Below, piece by piece: positions 1 to 8,600 of a stretch of 64,000 nt of DNA. Made by a program: the position numbers and the translations under genes. This stretch comes from CBDCME01 sp965218865 (lineage in GTDB: Bacteria > Pseudomonadota > Alphaproteobacteria > JAAXGF01), in contig CBDCME010000043.1 in NCBI GenBank assembly GCA_965218865.1, forward strand, positions 1-64,000. Reading direction: 5' to 3'. The number at the start of each line of letters is the position of its first letter. Positions within the stretch are counted from its first letter, which is position 1. The notes below the pieces were generated by a model. The model was not told where the DNA came from and did no database searches. It was given only the letters and a program-made list of their open reading frames with translations.

Positions 1-463
1 CGATCAGCTCGTCGGTCAGGATCAACTTCGCGGCGCTGATATCGGCGAACGGAACCTCGAGATCGCCGGAATCGATGGCGATACGCACCCGATCTCCATC
101 CGACCCCAAGAGCCGGCCCCGAAACCGCCGCCGTCCGTCGATCCGACTCCGGGTCTCGATATTCGCGAGATGACCGGCGAAGCGCTGATAATCCGCCGGA
201 CGGACCAGGGGACGGTCTATCCCGGGCGAGCTGATCTCAAGATCGTATTCGCCCTCGATCGGGTTGGCAACGTCGAGCACGGCCGAGACCACGCGGCTGA
301 CCTGGGCGCAATCGTCGATCTTGACACCGGCGCCGTCTCGACGCTCGACCATCACCTGGAGGGTCCGTTTACGGCGGCCGGCCAGGCAAACCCGGACGAT
401 GTCGAATCCCATCGCCTCGATCGTCGGCGCCAGCACGCGCGCGATATCGTTCGTCTTATCCAC
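1..463 (-). CDS. rimP: Ribosome maturation factor RimP (3' end beyond window)
   Basis: RimP helps assemble the 30S ribosomal subunit in the cytoplasm. The reverse strand reads without a stop from 463 to the window edge, about 154 residues. It has the family hallmarks: an N-terminal part with IEAMGFDIVRV, a VVSAVLDVANPI stretch, the signature EYDLEISSPGIDRPL near residue 80, and RRFRGRLLG at the start of the C-terminal domain. The start is a GTG at 463 followed by DKTNDIARVLAP; the frame is open further upstream, so a longer N-terminus cannot be excluded. RimP is normally followed by nusA-infB, which would lie to the left of the window. Confidence 0.9.
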   Translation of the reverse strand, partial: MDKTNDIARVLAPTIEAMGFDIVRVCLAGRRKRTLQVMVERRDGAGVKIDDCAQVSRVVSAVLDVANPIEGEYDLEISSPGIDRPLVRPADYQRFAGHLANIETRSRIDGRRRFRGRLLGSDGDRVRIAIDSGDLEVPFADISAAKLILTDELI

Positions 464-506
464 CAAGACGTGGTCTCCACCAGTTCCCAACAAACCAATG
501 CGCCTG

Positions 507-698
507 TTATTCAACAAAAAGGCGGGCCGCAAGCCCACCCCCGATCGCGATACCAGCCCAAAAAAACAAGCTACCCAGCGATACCGCAATCATAACCCGC
601 CCAAACGTCGCCGCAAGGATTTTCGTACTTGTGTCGGTAGCACATGATTTGACCGGTTTAGGGAGCCCACGAATCAAGCGATCCTGGAACGGTTCCAA
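507..698 (-). CDS. Possible small membrane protein upstream of rimP
   Basis: This 63-residue ORF ends 43 bases before the rimP start on the same strand. Residues about 27-58 form a hydrophobic, glycine-rich segment (VMIAVSLGSLFFWAGIAIGG) that could span the membrane. I do not recognise a family. The N-terminal third may be derived from the left end of the ISNCY-like remnant that begins just beyond it, so the original start is uncertain. It could also be non-coding. Confidence 0.3.
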   Translation of the reverse strand: MEPFQDRLIRGLPKPVKSCATDTSTKILAATFGRVMIAVSLGSLFFWAGIAIGGGLAARLFVE

Positions 699-791
699 GA
701 ACGGAGGTGGTGATGGCTCGAACGAGGGTGCTAGAGGAGGTTCGGATCATGCGATTTGAGGAGGTAGAAGTTTTCGAAGCGGCGGCTGATA

Positions 792-1956
792 CCAACCGCC
801 CTAGAGTTTGACTCGCGCAAAGGTTTACACGCTAGGTTTTGTGTGATTCAAGGTTGTTGGCAACAAGGGAGTGTGTTCAATGCCAACGATTCCTTTGCGA
901 AACGACTTTGATGCTGAAAGAGTCCGTGTTCTTGCGGCACGGAGCGATGATGGGAACCAGGCGCGACGGCTTTTGTCGATGGCGGCCATCTACGATGGGA
1001 TGGATCGAGCGTGCGCGGCGGGTATTGGCGGCATGGATCGGCAGACGTTGCGGGACTGGGTTCACCGGTTCAACGCGGGAGGTCCGGCCGGTCTGATCGA
1101 CCGCAAGCCGAACGGGGCGTTGCGTCGGTTGACGCCGTCGCAAATGGCGGCGCTTTCGCGGGCTATCGAGGCCGGTCCCGATCCCGAACGGGATGGGGTC
1201 GTGCGCTGGCGCTGCATCGATCTCAAGCAACTGATCCGAACGCGCTTCGGCGTGGACTATCACGAGCGGAGCGTCGGCAAGCTGCTGGCCGCGCTCGGGT
1301 TCTCGCATATTTCCGCGCGCCCGCGCCACGTCGGCCAGGATGCGCGGGCACAGGAGGAATTTAAAAAAAAGTTTTCCCGAACACTTGGCAAAAATCGTAG
1401 CGGCACAGCCACCGGACACGCCCATCGAGGTTTGGTTTCAAGATGAAATGCGCGTCGGCCAGAAGAACAGCCTGGTGCGCCAGTGGGCCCCAAAGGGATC
1501 GCGCCCCGCGCCAGGTCAAGGACCTACGGACCTCTTCGGCGTATCTCTTCGGCGCCATCTGCCCCGAGCGCGGTGAGGGCGCGGCGCTGGTCATGCCGCG
1601 CGCCAATACTGAAGCCATGGACCTGCATCTCGAGGAAATCAGCCGGGCCGTTGCCCCAAACGCCCATGCCGTCGTGCTGCTCGACCAAGCCGCATGGCAC
1701 ACCACTGCCAAACTCGGCATCCCGGAGAACATCTCCCTCGTGCCTTTGCCACCCAAGTCCCCGGAGCTCAATCCCGCCGAAAATGTCGGGCAATACCTCC
1801 GCCAGAACTGGCTCTCCAATCGTGTCTTCGACTCCTATGAAGCCATCGTCGAGGCCTCTTGCCAAGCCTGGAACAACCTGACCGACCTACCTTGGAAGAT
1901 CATGTCCATCGGCCTCAGAGCGTGGGCTCGCACAAGTCAATGTTAAGGGCGGTTGG
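792..1956 (+). mobile_element. IS630-family element, copy 1
   Basis: The element is 1165 bp, flanked by TA at 790-791 and 1957-1958 as expected for IS630. The ends are inverted repeats: the left reads CCAACCGCCCTAGAG and the right, read in reverse, CCAACCGCCCTTAAC. A second copy lies at 28601-29754 and is nearly identical inside. It sits inside the ISNCY-like remnant, whose reading frame is restored when it is removed. Confidence 0.9.
880..1946 (+). pseudogene. IS630-family transposase, frameshifted
   Basis: This is a DDE transposase with an N-terminal helix-turn-helix (MDRQTLRDWVHRFNAGG) and a catalytic part containing VWFQDEM, VVLLDQAAWH and ELNPAENV. The start is ATG 880 behind AAGGGA. 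The frame breaks at an A8 run (about 1363-1370), where seven As would be in frame. It breaks again at a CCCC run near 1504-1507, which has one C more than copy 2. Copy 2 reads ENVWQYL where this copy has ENVGQYL. The A8 is shared by both copies and could be a slippage site; the extra C is private, so this copy is probably dead. Confidence 0.85.
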
Positions 1957-2076
1957 TATGAGTTGCGAGGAAGCGGCTTCGATACCGGGGGTTTCGCTGA
2001 GTACGTTTGGGCGTTGGCGCCGGCGCAGGGGCTTTCTTTGACCGGCGGCTCGGCAAGGTGTCGGCCCGGCGGGCGC

Positions 2077-4446
2077 CTCACAACGGCCCACAGTTGACTC
2101 AATAGTGCTGATCCGGTTACATGGCCGACCATGCACGTCGGTCTTCACCAGTTTCGGGCTGAGACGATCAGGTGGTTTTGCGATGCGGTTTCCGAGGAAG
2201 GCCGCACGCGGAACTCGCTTGCCCGCGATCTTTGTACGCTGGAGGGCTGGACCGGTGATCGAGGCGAGTACTGCCTCGGCTCGGCGCGCAAGGCCCTGCC
2301 GGTTCTCGCGGACAAGCTCGGGCTTGAGTTGCCGACGGCGCGGGTAGCGTTTTGGCGGGCGGTGTCGCGATGGCGAGCGGACGGCGGATTATCCGGACCT
2401 TTCGCTTCGCTGCCGGGTTGCCCAACTGGGCACGGTGACACTGGCGCTGGTGTCGGGGGATACGGACCGCCGGCGTTGGGAGTCCATGATGGCGACGCAC
2501 CACCCGCAAGGCTGGGCCCGCGCGCCGGGCGGCCAACTGCGCTACTGGGCTTGTTCGTCGGTCCATGGACGCCTTGGCGGTATCGGGTTTTGCGCCGCGA
2601 GCTGGCACCAGAAGGCGCGCGACGGCTTCATCGGCTGGTCCACGGACGCGCGAGCCGCGAACCTCTCGAAGATCGTCAACAACCATCGCTTTCTGCTTCT
2701 GCCTGGCGTGCGGGTTCACGGTCTGGCCTCCCGGGTGCTGCGACTGGCGACGAAACGCGTGGCGACCGACTGGGAGGCGACGTACAAGGTGCGCCCGGTG
2801 ATGGCCTACAGCTATGTCGGCCCCGACCATGCCGGCACCTGCTATCGGGCGGCGGGCTGGGAATGCTGTCCTCACCCGACCTCGGGCCAGCCGCCGGGGT
2901 CCGGCGGCGGCGCCCTGCCGCGCACGGTGTGGATGAAGCCGCTGGCTGCGGACTGGCGGGCGGTGTTGTGTGCTGAGAGGGCCCGCGATATCCGCGCGGC
3001 GCCGGCGCTGCACATGGACGAACGCACGGATTGGGCCGAGCGGGAATACGCGCGCAGCACGCATCCCGATGGCCGGGTTCGGGATCGGATCGTGCGCATC
3101 GGGCGGGCGTGGCTCGACCGTCCGGGGGCCGCGATCCCGGCGATCTTTCCGGCCCGCGCGGAGCGCAAGGCGGCCTATCGGCTGTTGTCGAACGGGAGCG
3201 TGACCATGGACCATATCCTGGAGCCGCATCAGGCGACGATGGTCGAGCGCTGCCAGCTGGAGGAGGTCGTGCTCGCCATTCAAGACACAACCTCGCTCAA
3301 CTACGAAGGGCTCGAGGCGACCGGCGGGCTCGTCGCGATCGGCGGCGGCGGCAGCAAGGGGCGTCCGCGGCTTGTGGGCGCATGTGGGGCTGGCGGTCAA
3401 CCTCGCCGGGCGGCCGCTCGGCGTGTTCTCGCTCGATGCGACCTACTGCGACGGCGACAGGGCGGAGAGCGCGAGTGTGCGCTGGCAGCGCGGACTCGAG
3501 CGGGCACAGGAACTGGCCCGCGCCTGTCCGGCGACGCGGGTAGTAACCGTCTGCGACCGGGAGGCAGACATCTGGGCGTTGTTCGTCAAGGCGGCATCGC
3601 ACGGCGCCGCGTTGCTGGTGCGTGCGCGCCGGTCGACGCGGCGCCGTGTCGTCGTGGAAACAGGCGGGAAGCAGGACCTGTGGGACCATGTCGCCACGCT
3701 CCCGCGAGTTGCGGGCAAGACCGTGGAGATCGCCGCCTGCGGCGGCAAGCGGGCGCGGCCCAGGCGCCAGGCAAAGCTGGACCTGCGCGCCGGCTGGGTG
3801 AAGCTGGATCCACCGCTGCGCCCCGCCCGTAGCGCCGGGCGCCGGGAGCCGATCGATGCGCTCGCCGTGACCGCCACCGAACCCAATCCGCCCCCCGGCA
3901 AGGAGCCCCTGCACTGGGTGCTGCTGACCACCGAAGGCAGTGCGGACGCCGAGACCGCAAAAACCGTCGTCGACTGGTACGAACGCCGATGGACCATCGA
4001 GGAGTACTTCCGGGTGCTGAAGACCGGTACCCGTGTCGAGAACCGCAGGCTCGACCACGCCGATGACCTGCGAAAGTGTCTCGCCTTCGATGCCATCACC
4101 GCCTGCCATGTCTTCGATCTCGAACGCATGGCCCGCGACAAACCGCACACGCGCGCCGACGAGGTCGTCACCGATGACGAAATCGTCATCCTCTACGTCA
4201 GGCTGATCGCTTACGGCATCGCCCGCGCGCGTCCGCCGCCGGACAAGCCCCCGGACATCCGCACCTTCGTTATCGACGTCGCAAAGCTCGCAGGCTTCCA
4301 TCCACGAACAAGCCAGCCGCTGCCGGGGACCACGCTGCTCTGGAAAGGGTATGTCTACCTGCGAGACGCCGCTCACACATACCGAGCCTTGAAGGAGCTG
4401 GACATGATCAAGCACTGAACAGAACTCAACTGTGGGGTGTTGTGAG
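2077..4446 (+). mobile_element. IS4-type (Tn5-like) element carrying a DruA-like domain
   Basis: The element is 2370 bp with exact 9-bp target duplications GGCGGGCGC at 2068-2076 and 4447-4455, typical of the IS4/IS50 group. Left end CTCACAACGGCCCACAGTTG and right end (reverse strand) CTCACAACACCCCACAGTTG form the inverted repeats. Removing the element rejoins the ISNCY-like frame. Its one large gene is described separately. Confidence 0.88.
2131..4418 (+). pseudogene. DruA-like (DUF4338) / IS4 transposase fusion, two frameshifts
   Basis: The N-terminal part (frame 1 to about 2388, then frame 2) has DUF4338/DruA words: VAQLGTVTLALVSGD, RYWACSSVHGRLGGIGF, IVNNHRFLLLPGVRVHGLAS and GTCYRAAGW. 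The second half is a Tn5-like DDE transposase: DWAEREYARS, first Asp in IQDTTSLNYEG, second Asp in VVTVCDREADIW, and the Y-R-E-K signature in YERRWTIEEYFRVLK. The first frameshift is near GGCGGA at about 2388. The second is an extra G in the run 3358-3361, after which the frame continues from GLWAHVGLAVNLAG to the stop. The intact protein would be about 760 residues. Confidence 0.8.
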
Positions 4447-4711
4447 GGCGGGCGCCGGTCGACGAGGTGGCGCGGGGGCTCGAGTTGTTCGAGACGCGGT
4501 ATTGCGACTTACTTCCACGAGAAGCTGCTGAGCGAGCCGCGATGAGGGGCCGCATGACTCATTTTCCTCGGTTCGTTGTCGCCAGGGGACGAATCAACCG
4601 TCGTCTCCGATTGCAATTGTTTTCAGTCGATGAGCATCTGTTTATTTGTCGGTTTAAGTGTCTCTCTTCGAAAATGCGCGTCCGCGCATTGGTTGCGTCT
4701 GTTCCTGCCCG

Positions 4712-5281
4712 TCACTTGCAGCTGTCATCCTCGGGGCAACTCATAAGTAAGAAATAAAGGAGAGGATATACGCTCGGCTCGATTCTCCACTCTGTGCTAA
4801 TCCCCGAGATCTCGGCTTGATGGTTTTTCTCGAGCCAACCTTCTCCTATAGTGTCTAGCTGGCTCGGTCGGTGGCGTGATGCATGCTTGAGACGCGGCGT
4901 ACCAGCCATGAGGGGGAGCATATTTCTCAGCTTTTTCAACGGATAAATTTTTTGGGACTTGAATTCAAGATAATTACGTATGTCATCCATGCTTTTCCAA
5001 TTCCCACCTTTTAGCGCGCAAAGAATAAGAAAACGATCCTTGCCAACCTCCCCGCGTATCATGCGCTCCCACCATATTTTGAATTTGTTTTCCTCCGTAT
5101 TCGGCAACCGAAGTTCTCCGCCAAAGTCGCCAAACATGTTGACCGCGTCGAACGGACGCTCCGCGCCGATGTTGAGCTTTCCGTCTCTCTGCTCAAACTT
5201 CCGCTTCTTTGCCTCGCCGTCGATGCTCGGAAGAGCTACAAGAGCGGCGACGAACAACCATAGCAGCTTGTGCACCGCCAA
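4712..5281 (-). CDS. Hypothetical exported protein
   Basis: The ORF encodes 189 residues from ATG 5281. The N-terminus (MAVHKLLWLFVAALVALPS) looks like a signal peptide, so the protein is probably exported. The middle is charged (FKIWWERMIRGEVGKDRFLI) and there are two cysteines near the C-terminus. I do not recognise a family. It stands alone between the ISNCY-like remnant and a CTAG-ended repeat, and is less GC-rich than the metabolic genes, consistent with island DNA. Confidence 0.55.
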   Translation of the reverse strand: MAVHKLLWLFVAALVALPSIDGEAKKRKFEQRDGKLNIGAERPFDAVNMFGDFGGELRLPNTEENKFKIWWERMIRGEVGKDRFLILCALKGGNWKSMDDIRNYLEFKSQKIYPLKKLRNMLPLMAGTPRLKHASRHRPSQLDTIGEGWLEKNHQAEISGISTEWRIEPSVYPLLYFLLMSCPEDDSCK

Positions 5282-5497
5282 TTCCCATCTCCACCACTAC
5301 TGATAATTGGACAACCAAGATTTCCCGGATGACTCCATTTGAACTACACCGCAAAACGCCGGCCTCGGGGGGGGAATGGAGCCCTCATTAGTCACATGGG
5401 TCGAGTTCTCCTGTCGTCAATGAATGAACTGGCCCCGTGGGCGCGGCCGAGCAGGTCGTTTTCGTGACCAGGGCCACGAACACTTGGCGCGGTTGAC

Positions 5498-5605
5498 CTA
5501 GTGCACCGGCGCATTCACTTCGTTCACACCCCCGTGCACCAGGCCTTTGTCGATGCATCAACTTCCAAACTTCGGCTGTCGCCTCCGTTTGGGTCGATGC
5601 ACTAG
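5498..5605 (-). repeat. CTAG-ended interspersed repeat (MITE-like), copy A
   Basis: This 108-bp unit starts CTAGTGCACCGG and ends GATGCACTAG. The other copies are at 44380-44488 and 57129-57237, in opposite orientation and over 90% identical by eye. The ends are inverted repeats (CTAGTGCA/TGCACTAG), and an internal GATGCATC palindrome sits near the middle. It encodes nothing. The terminal CTAG and small size suggest a miniature transposable element or an extragenic palindromic repeat. Confidence 0.85.
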
Positions 5606-6074
5606 GCAAGGGCCCATGGGGCGCGCGGAATTTCAGGTCGTGCGCTCTCGGAACTGGCCTGAACTCGCGTGGCCGATCTGGTCAAGCGTCTGGTTTGTTT
5701 GCATTTTTCAGTCAGGCGCCGATGAAGGAATTTCTCGCTCGGCCAGGGTGGCCCCAGTACAGGATCGCCCGGGGGGTCCGTGGCGCCGGGAGGACCTCGC
5801 CGGCAGGTTGTAGCGCGACAGAAATATTTATGAATCGGCGTCAGAAATAATTAAGAATGGCTGGAAAAAGGAGCGGATTTTTCGGGCTGTTTTGGCTTCG
5901 AAAATCTATACCGTTTCGACGGTGCTTTAAGGACCGTTTTTACCGTGTCAAATGGTGCAGTGGCGGGGGTAGGACGCGGCTAACCGAATATGCGGCGGAG
6001 GTCGGCGCGCTTTAGCGGAAACGAAGGCATGAAACAAGCTGGCGCCGCCGGCCATTTTCCCACGCATTTTGGCC
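5606..6074. other. Intergenic stretch with no gene I can support
   Basis: No recognisable protein, RNA gene or IS end is visible. A short open stretch near 5816-5930 (RNIYESASEIIKNGWKKE) has plausible codons but is only about 38 codons long with no start, and may be a remnant. Confidence 0.4.
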
Positions 6075-6626
6075 TCATACCATCGCGCACTTCGGAATTT
6101 CCAACATCTTCTCTCTATGCTCTCGAAGACGGGCCTCAAAGATGCCAGAGTAAGACGATAACGCTTTCTCCAATTTCGGTAAGTTTGAGTTCACGCTCGG
6201 CTCGTCGCCCTCGATAAGGTTGTGTTTTTGGATGAGGCCGTAAATTTTCAAGCTTTCGTCATCGGCCTGGCCACTCCAACGTTTCTCGTCAGACCTTGGA
6301 TGTTTGTAGGCAGTCACGCAAGCAATCTCGACTGTATTGAGGCATTCACCCAGCTCTCCAAAGATTTCTTGGCGCTTTTTCTTGTCCTGTGGAAAATTGT
6401 GCGTTCTGAGGTGGGTTTTCGTATACCTATCCAAATCCGAAAGCGCCCGGCGCATCGGATTATAAACAGTCTCCCTATATTCTTCCCAGACGTGCTGAGC
6501 GCGAGTGTGGGATCGCTGCTTACGAAAAACGTAACAGCTGAAACATATGCTACCAAGACCCGTAAAAAATCCTATGAGTCCGGTCCCAATGGCAACAAGA
6601 ATTCGAGGGTCACACTACTCGGTCAT
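6075..6626 (-). pseudogene. Membrane-anchored helical protein with an amber codon at position 4
   Basis: From ATG 6626 the frame reads MTE, then TAG (6617-6615), then stays open for 179 codons. After the TAG comes a membrane segment (ILVAIGTGLIGFFTGLGS) and a basic stretch (FRKQRSHTRAQHVWEEY), then a charged, probably helical cytoplasmic domain with KHPRSDEKRWSGQADDE. No ATG, GTG or TTG lies between the TAG and the membrane segment; the next ATG is at 6455, which would give a soluble 126-residue protein. Either the gene is broken or translation starts unusually. It follows the STAS-like and GHKL genes on the same strand and may be their membrane partner. Family unknown. Confidence 0.5.
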
Positions 6627-6689
6627 GCGCTACCCGACCCAAACTCATTTGACCGCAGCTAAAGAGTAAAGCCAGTTTTCAGATCAGAA

Positions 6690-7022
6690 TCAGCCTGTGG
6701 CGGTCATGAGGGGCTCAAACTCGCAAGAGCACCGCTCCAACCCTTGGTTTATTTGCGGCCGAAGGGCCTCAGGCATATCAAAGTGATACTTTTCAAGCAG
6801 ACGGTCGTGCCCGAGGGTATTGTAGCTATCACCAAACATGCCACAGAAGAAAGAAGTTGAGATGGCGTAGACATGATCCGGAATACGCACTTTCACGACT
6901 CCCTCATCTTTATCGAGATCATCCATTTTGAACTTGTCGCGTGCACTAAGGCCCCGGTCCTTACCGGACAGGTTCCGGACTTTCCCGTTCGACGTATATT
7001 CCGAGAGATCAATCTCTTTCAT
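6690..7022 (-). CDS. STAS-like domain protein (DUF4325 type)
   Basis: The protein has 110 residues. The core VVKVRIPDHVYAISTSFF followed by GMFGDSYNTLG resembles the strand-helix pattern of STAS-like DUF4325 proteins, which often sit beside GHKL ATPases. The start ATG 7022 lies inside the 3' end of the GHKL gene (14-base overlap), a strong sign of translational coupling. By analogy with SpoIIAA/SpoIIAB-type switches it may be a substrate or partner of that ATPase; this is inference. No DNA-binding or enzymatic motif is visible. Confidence 0.6.
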   Translation of the reverse strand: MKEIDLSEYTSNGKVRNLSGKDRGLSARDKFKMDDLDKDEGVVKVRIPDHVYAISTSFFCGMFGDSYNTLGHDRLLEKYHFDMPEALRPQINQGLERCSCEFEPLMTATG

Positions 7023-8457
7023 GGGTTCTCGCCTCCAGCGCTTCGTGATCTAGTGAAAATCGCAACGCTACGATCGTCCCCGGAAAAACATCTTCCAGGT
7101 CGAAAACATATTTCTCATCTGGCGGAGATTCAAACGACTTTCTCGCATTAAAAGGCTGAACACGTCGTCGGCCATCCGTGCCCTCGCGGTGCACTCCCCT
7201 GTAAGGGCCTGAGAAACGGATACAGGATTTCCCAGAAATTATAGTGATCGCGGGCTGGTGGTTTTCGTCGTCTGTACCCCCCAGTACGTTGGTTAGTTGG
7301 ATCAGTTCCATCATGCCCATACCGCCCCTCCCGGGCAAGGACGATACGCCATCCTGCATCGCGTACAGAGTGGCCAACACATCTCTGCTTGGCCCAGACT
7401 TTGAGCGATGACGAGCTATGTACGAATTCAGGTCCTTGCTAATTTCTTTCGAGACCGATGATTGGAGGATGCTCTCGGCGATGGTGGTTCCGAGATTGGC
7501 CATGGCCACATGGCAGTCATGCCAAGGATAGTCACGATTTCGTTTATCCGCGTCGTTCGCTTTGCTCCGTGCCATGAACCCGGCAACATACCACTCGCCA
7601 ATTTCCTCACCAGGACGGCTGTGGCGTTCGGCGTTATCCAGGATTTCAGTAACAATCGTGCTGAGGTGTGGTTTTGCGTGATCAAGGAGTTTCATTGGTG
7701 AAGGAAGGGCACCGAGCCATTCGTTGACCGTATCAACCAACTCGTCCGCGACCATCGAGAATTTAATGGCCTTGGCAGGGGTGGCGGTTGGCGTGCCTGG
7801 ATTTCGCTGTCTCAGTCGAAAGGCCCAAACGTCTTTTTTGTCCTTCAAATCCTGGAATTCATTCATCCGCATGAATTCGCGGAGGCCCACGGCCTCGATT
7901 ACCTTTTGGACAGGGACACTGATTGTTCCTCCGAGCAAAAATGGCGCCATCCCTTTGCTCATCAGTCCCAAGACCACATAGGGTCCGATGTCTAGAATTT
8001 GGTTGTCCCCGAAGTCCAGCCTGCCCGTCCGAGCCTCGCACTCCGCGGCCGCGATGTCGCGCAGTGTGCGCATTGTTTCGTTGGGCGCGTCCACGAATGA
8101 AAATCCTTGGAGTCTGAAACTGACGGCCTTTTTCCTCTTAGCTGACGTCATCCAACTCCGCGGGCGTGCGGGGTAAAGGGTGTTAAGGATAAGGTCTTTT
8201 TTGTATCTGTATCCGGTCGGAATCATGCCCCGAGTCAGCGTTTTTAATTCAGGGAGGGTGCCCAGTGCTCTCCGGCGTCGTTTTACAAGGCGTCGGATGA
8301 GAACGTGCGCTTGTCGGTCGCTGGATCGGTGCTTTCGATTTCGTTGGTAGACCAAACGGCATAAGGAAAAAAATTCTTCCTCCGAGAGTGGTTTGATTAC
8401 TTCGGAGGTAAGCTTCCGAAATGGCAGCGGCCAGATTTTATCAAGCAATTGACCCAT
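7009..8457 (-). CDS. GHKL (histidine-kinase-like) ATPase, first gene of a STAS-like module
   Basis: The protein has 482 residues. Residues about 268-280 (IVTEILDNAERHS) form an N box, and GRGGMGM at about 376-382 is the glycine-rich ATP-lid motif. The strand expected to carry the D-x-G motif reads VAMANLGTTIAES, with Asn for Asp. There is no histidine-phosphotransfer helix, so it is not a classical sensor kinase. Residues about 130-210 (LDIGPYVVLGL, GGTISVPVQKVIEAVGL) resemble a second STAS-like segment. The gene overlaps the downstream DUF4325-type gene by 14 bases. The frame is open about 23 codons upstream of ATG 8457 without a good start. Role unknown; ATP-dependent partner switching is the natural hypothesis. 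Confidence 0.7.
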   Translation of the reverse strand: MGQLLDKIWPLPFRKLTSEVIKPLSEEEFFSLCRLVYQRNRKHRSSDRQAHVLIRRLVKRRRRALGTLPELKTLTRGMIPTGYRYKKDLILNTLYPARPRSWMTSAKRKKAVSFRLQGFSFVDAPNETMRTLRDIAAAECEARTGRLDFGDNQILDIGPYVVLGLMSKGMAPFLLGGTISVPVQKVIEAVGLREFMRMNEFQDLKDKKDVWAFRLRQRNPGTPTATPAKAIKFSMVADELVDTVNEWLGALPSPMKLLDHAKPHLSTIVTEILDNAERHSRPGEEIGEWYVAGFMARSKANDADKRNRDYPWHDCHVAMANLGTTIAESILQSSVSKEISKDLNSYIARHRSKSGPSRDVLATLYAMQDGVSSLPGRGGMGMMELIQLTNVLGGTDDENHQPAITIISGKSCIRFSGPYRGVHREGTDGRRRVQPFNARKSFESPPDEKYVFDLEDVFPGTIVALRFSLDHEALEARTHERD

Positions 8458-8600
8458 GAGCGTACTTTCACAATTGTCTGCCTCACCGAGGAACTGTGGG
8501 GAGATCCCGGTTTTTTGGAAAACCTAGTTAGGTTGTTGTCTAATTCAGGCGTCTCCGTCAATCCCACCCGCAGCAACATTTCTCCACCCCAGCGCGTCTC

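Larger units (their letters stand above)
713..4545 (+). pseudogene. ISNCY-like transposase remnant interrupted by two other IS elements
   Basis: The first 26 codons (MARTRVLEEVRIMRFEEVEV...) match the start of ISNCY-type transposases as I remember them. Removing the IS630 element (792-1956 plus one TA) joins GAT to ATG in frame, giving ...EAAADMSCEEAASIPGVSLS..., a helix-turn-helix. Removing the IS4-type element (2077-4446 plus one 9-bp duplication) then gives DRRLGKVSARRAPVDEVARG and LELFETRYCD. Frame errors follow: the last recognisable words, YFHEKLLSEP, are in a different frame and end at 4545. Everything after that is lost. The three surviving pieces are 713-791, 1959-2076 and 4456-4545. 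Confidence 0.65.

Noticed and set aside
2168..4415. Long minus-strand ORFs in the IS4-type element
   Set aside because: They are shadows of the DruA-transposase fusion, which has clear motifs on the plus strand.
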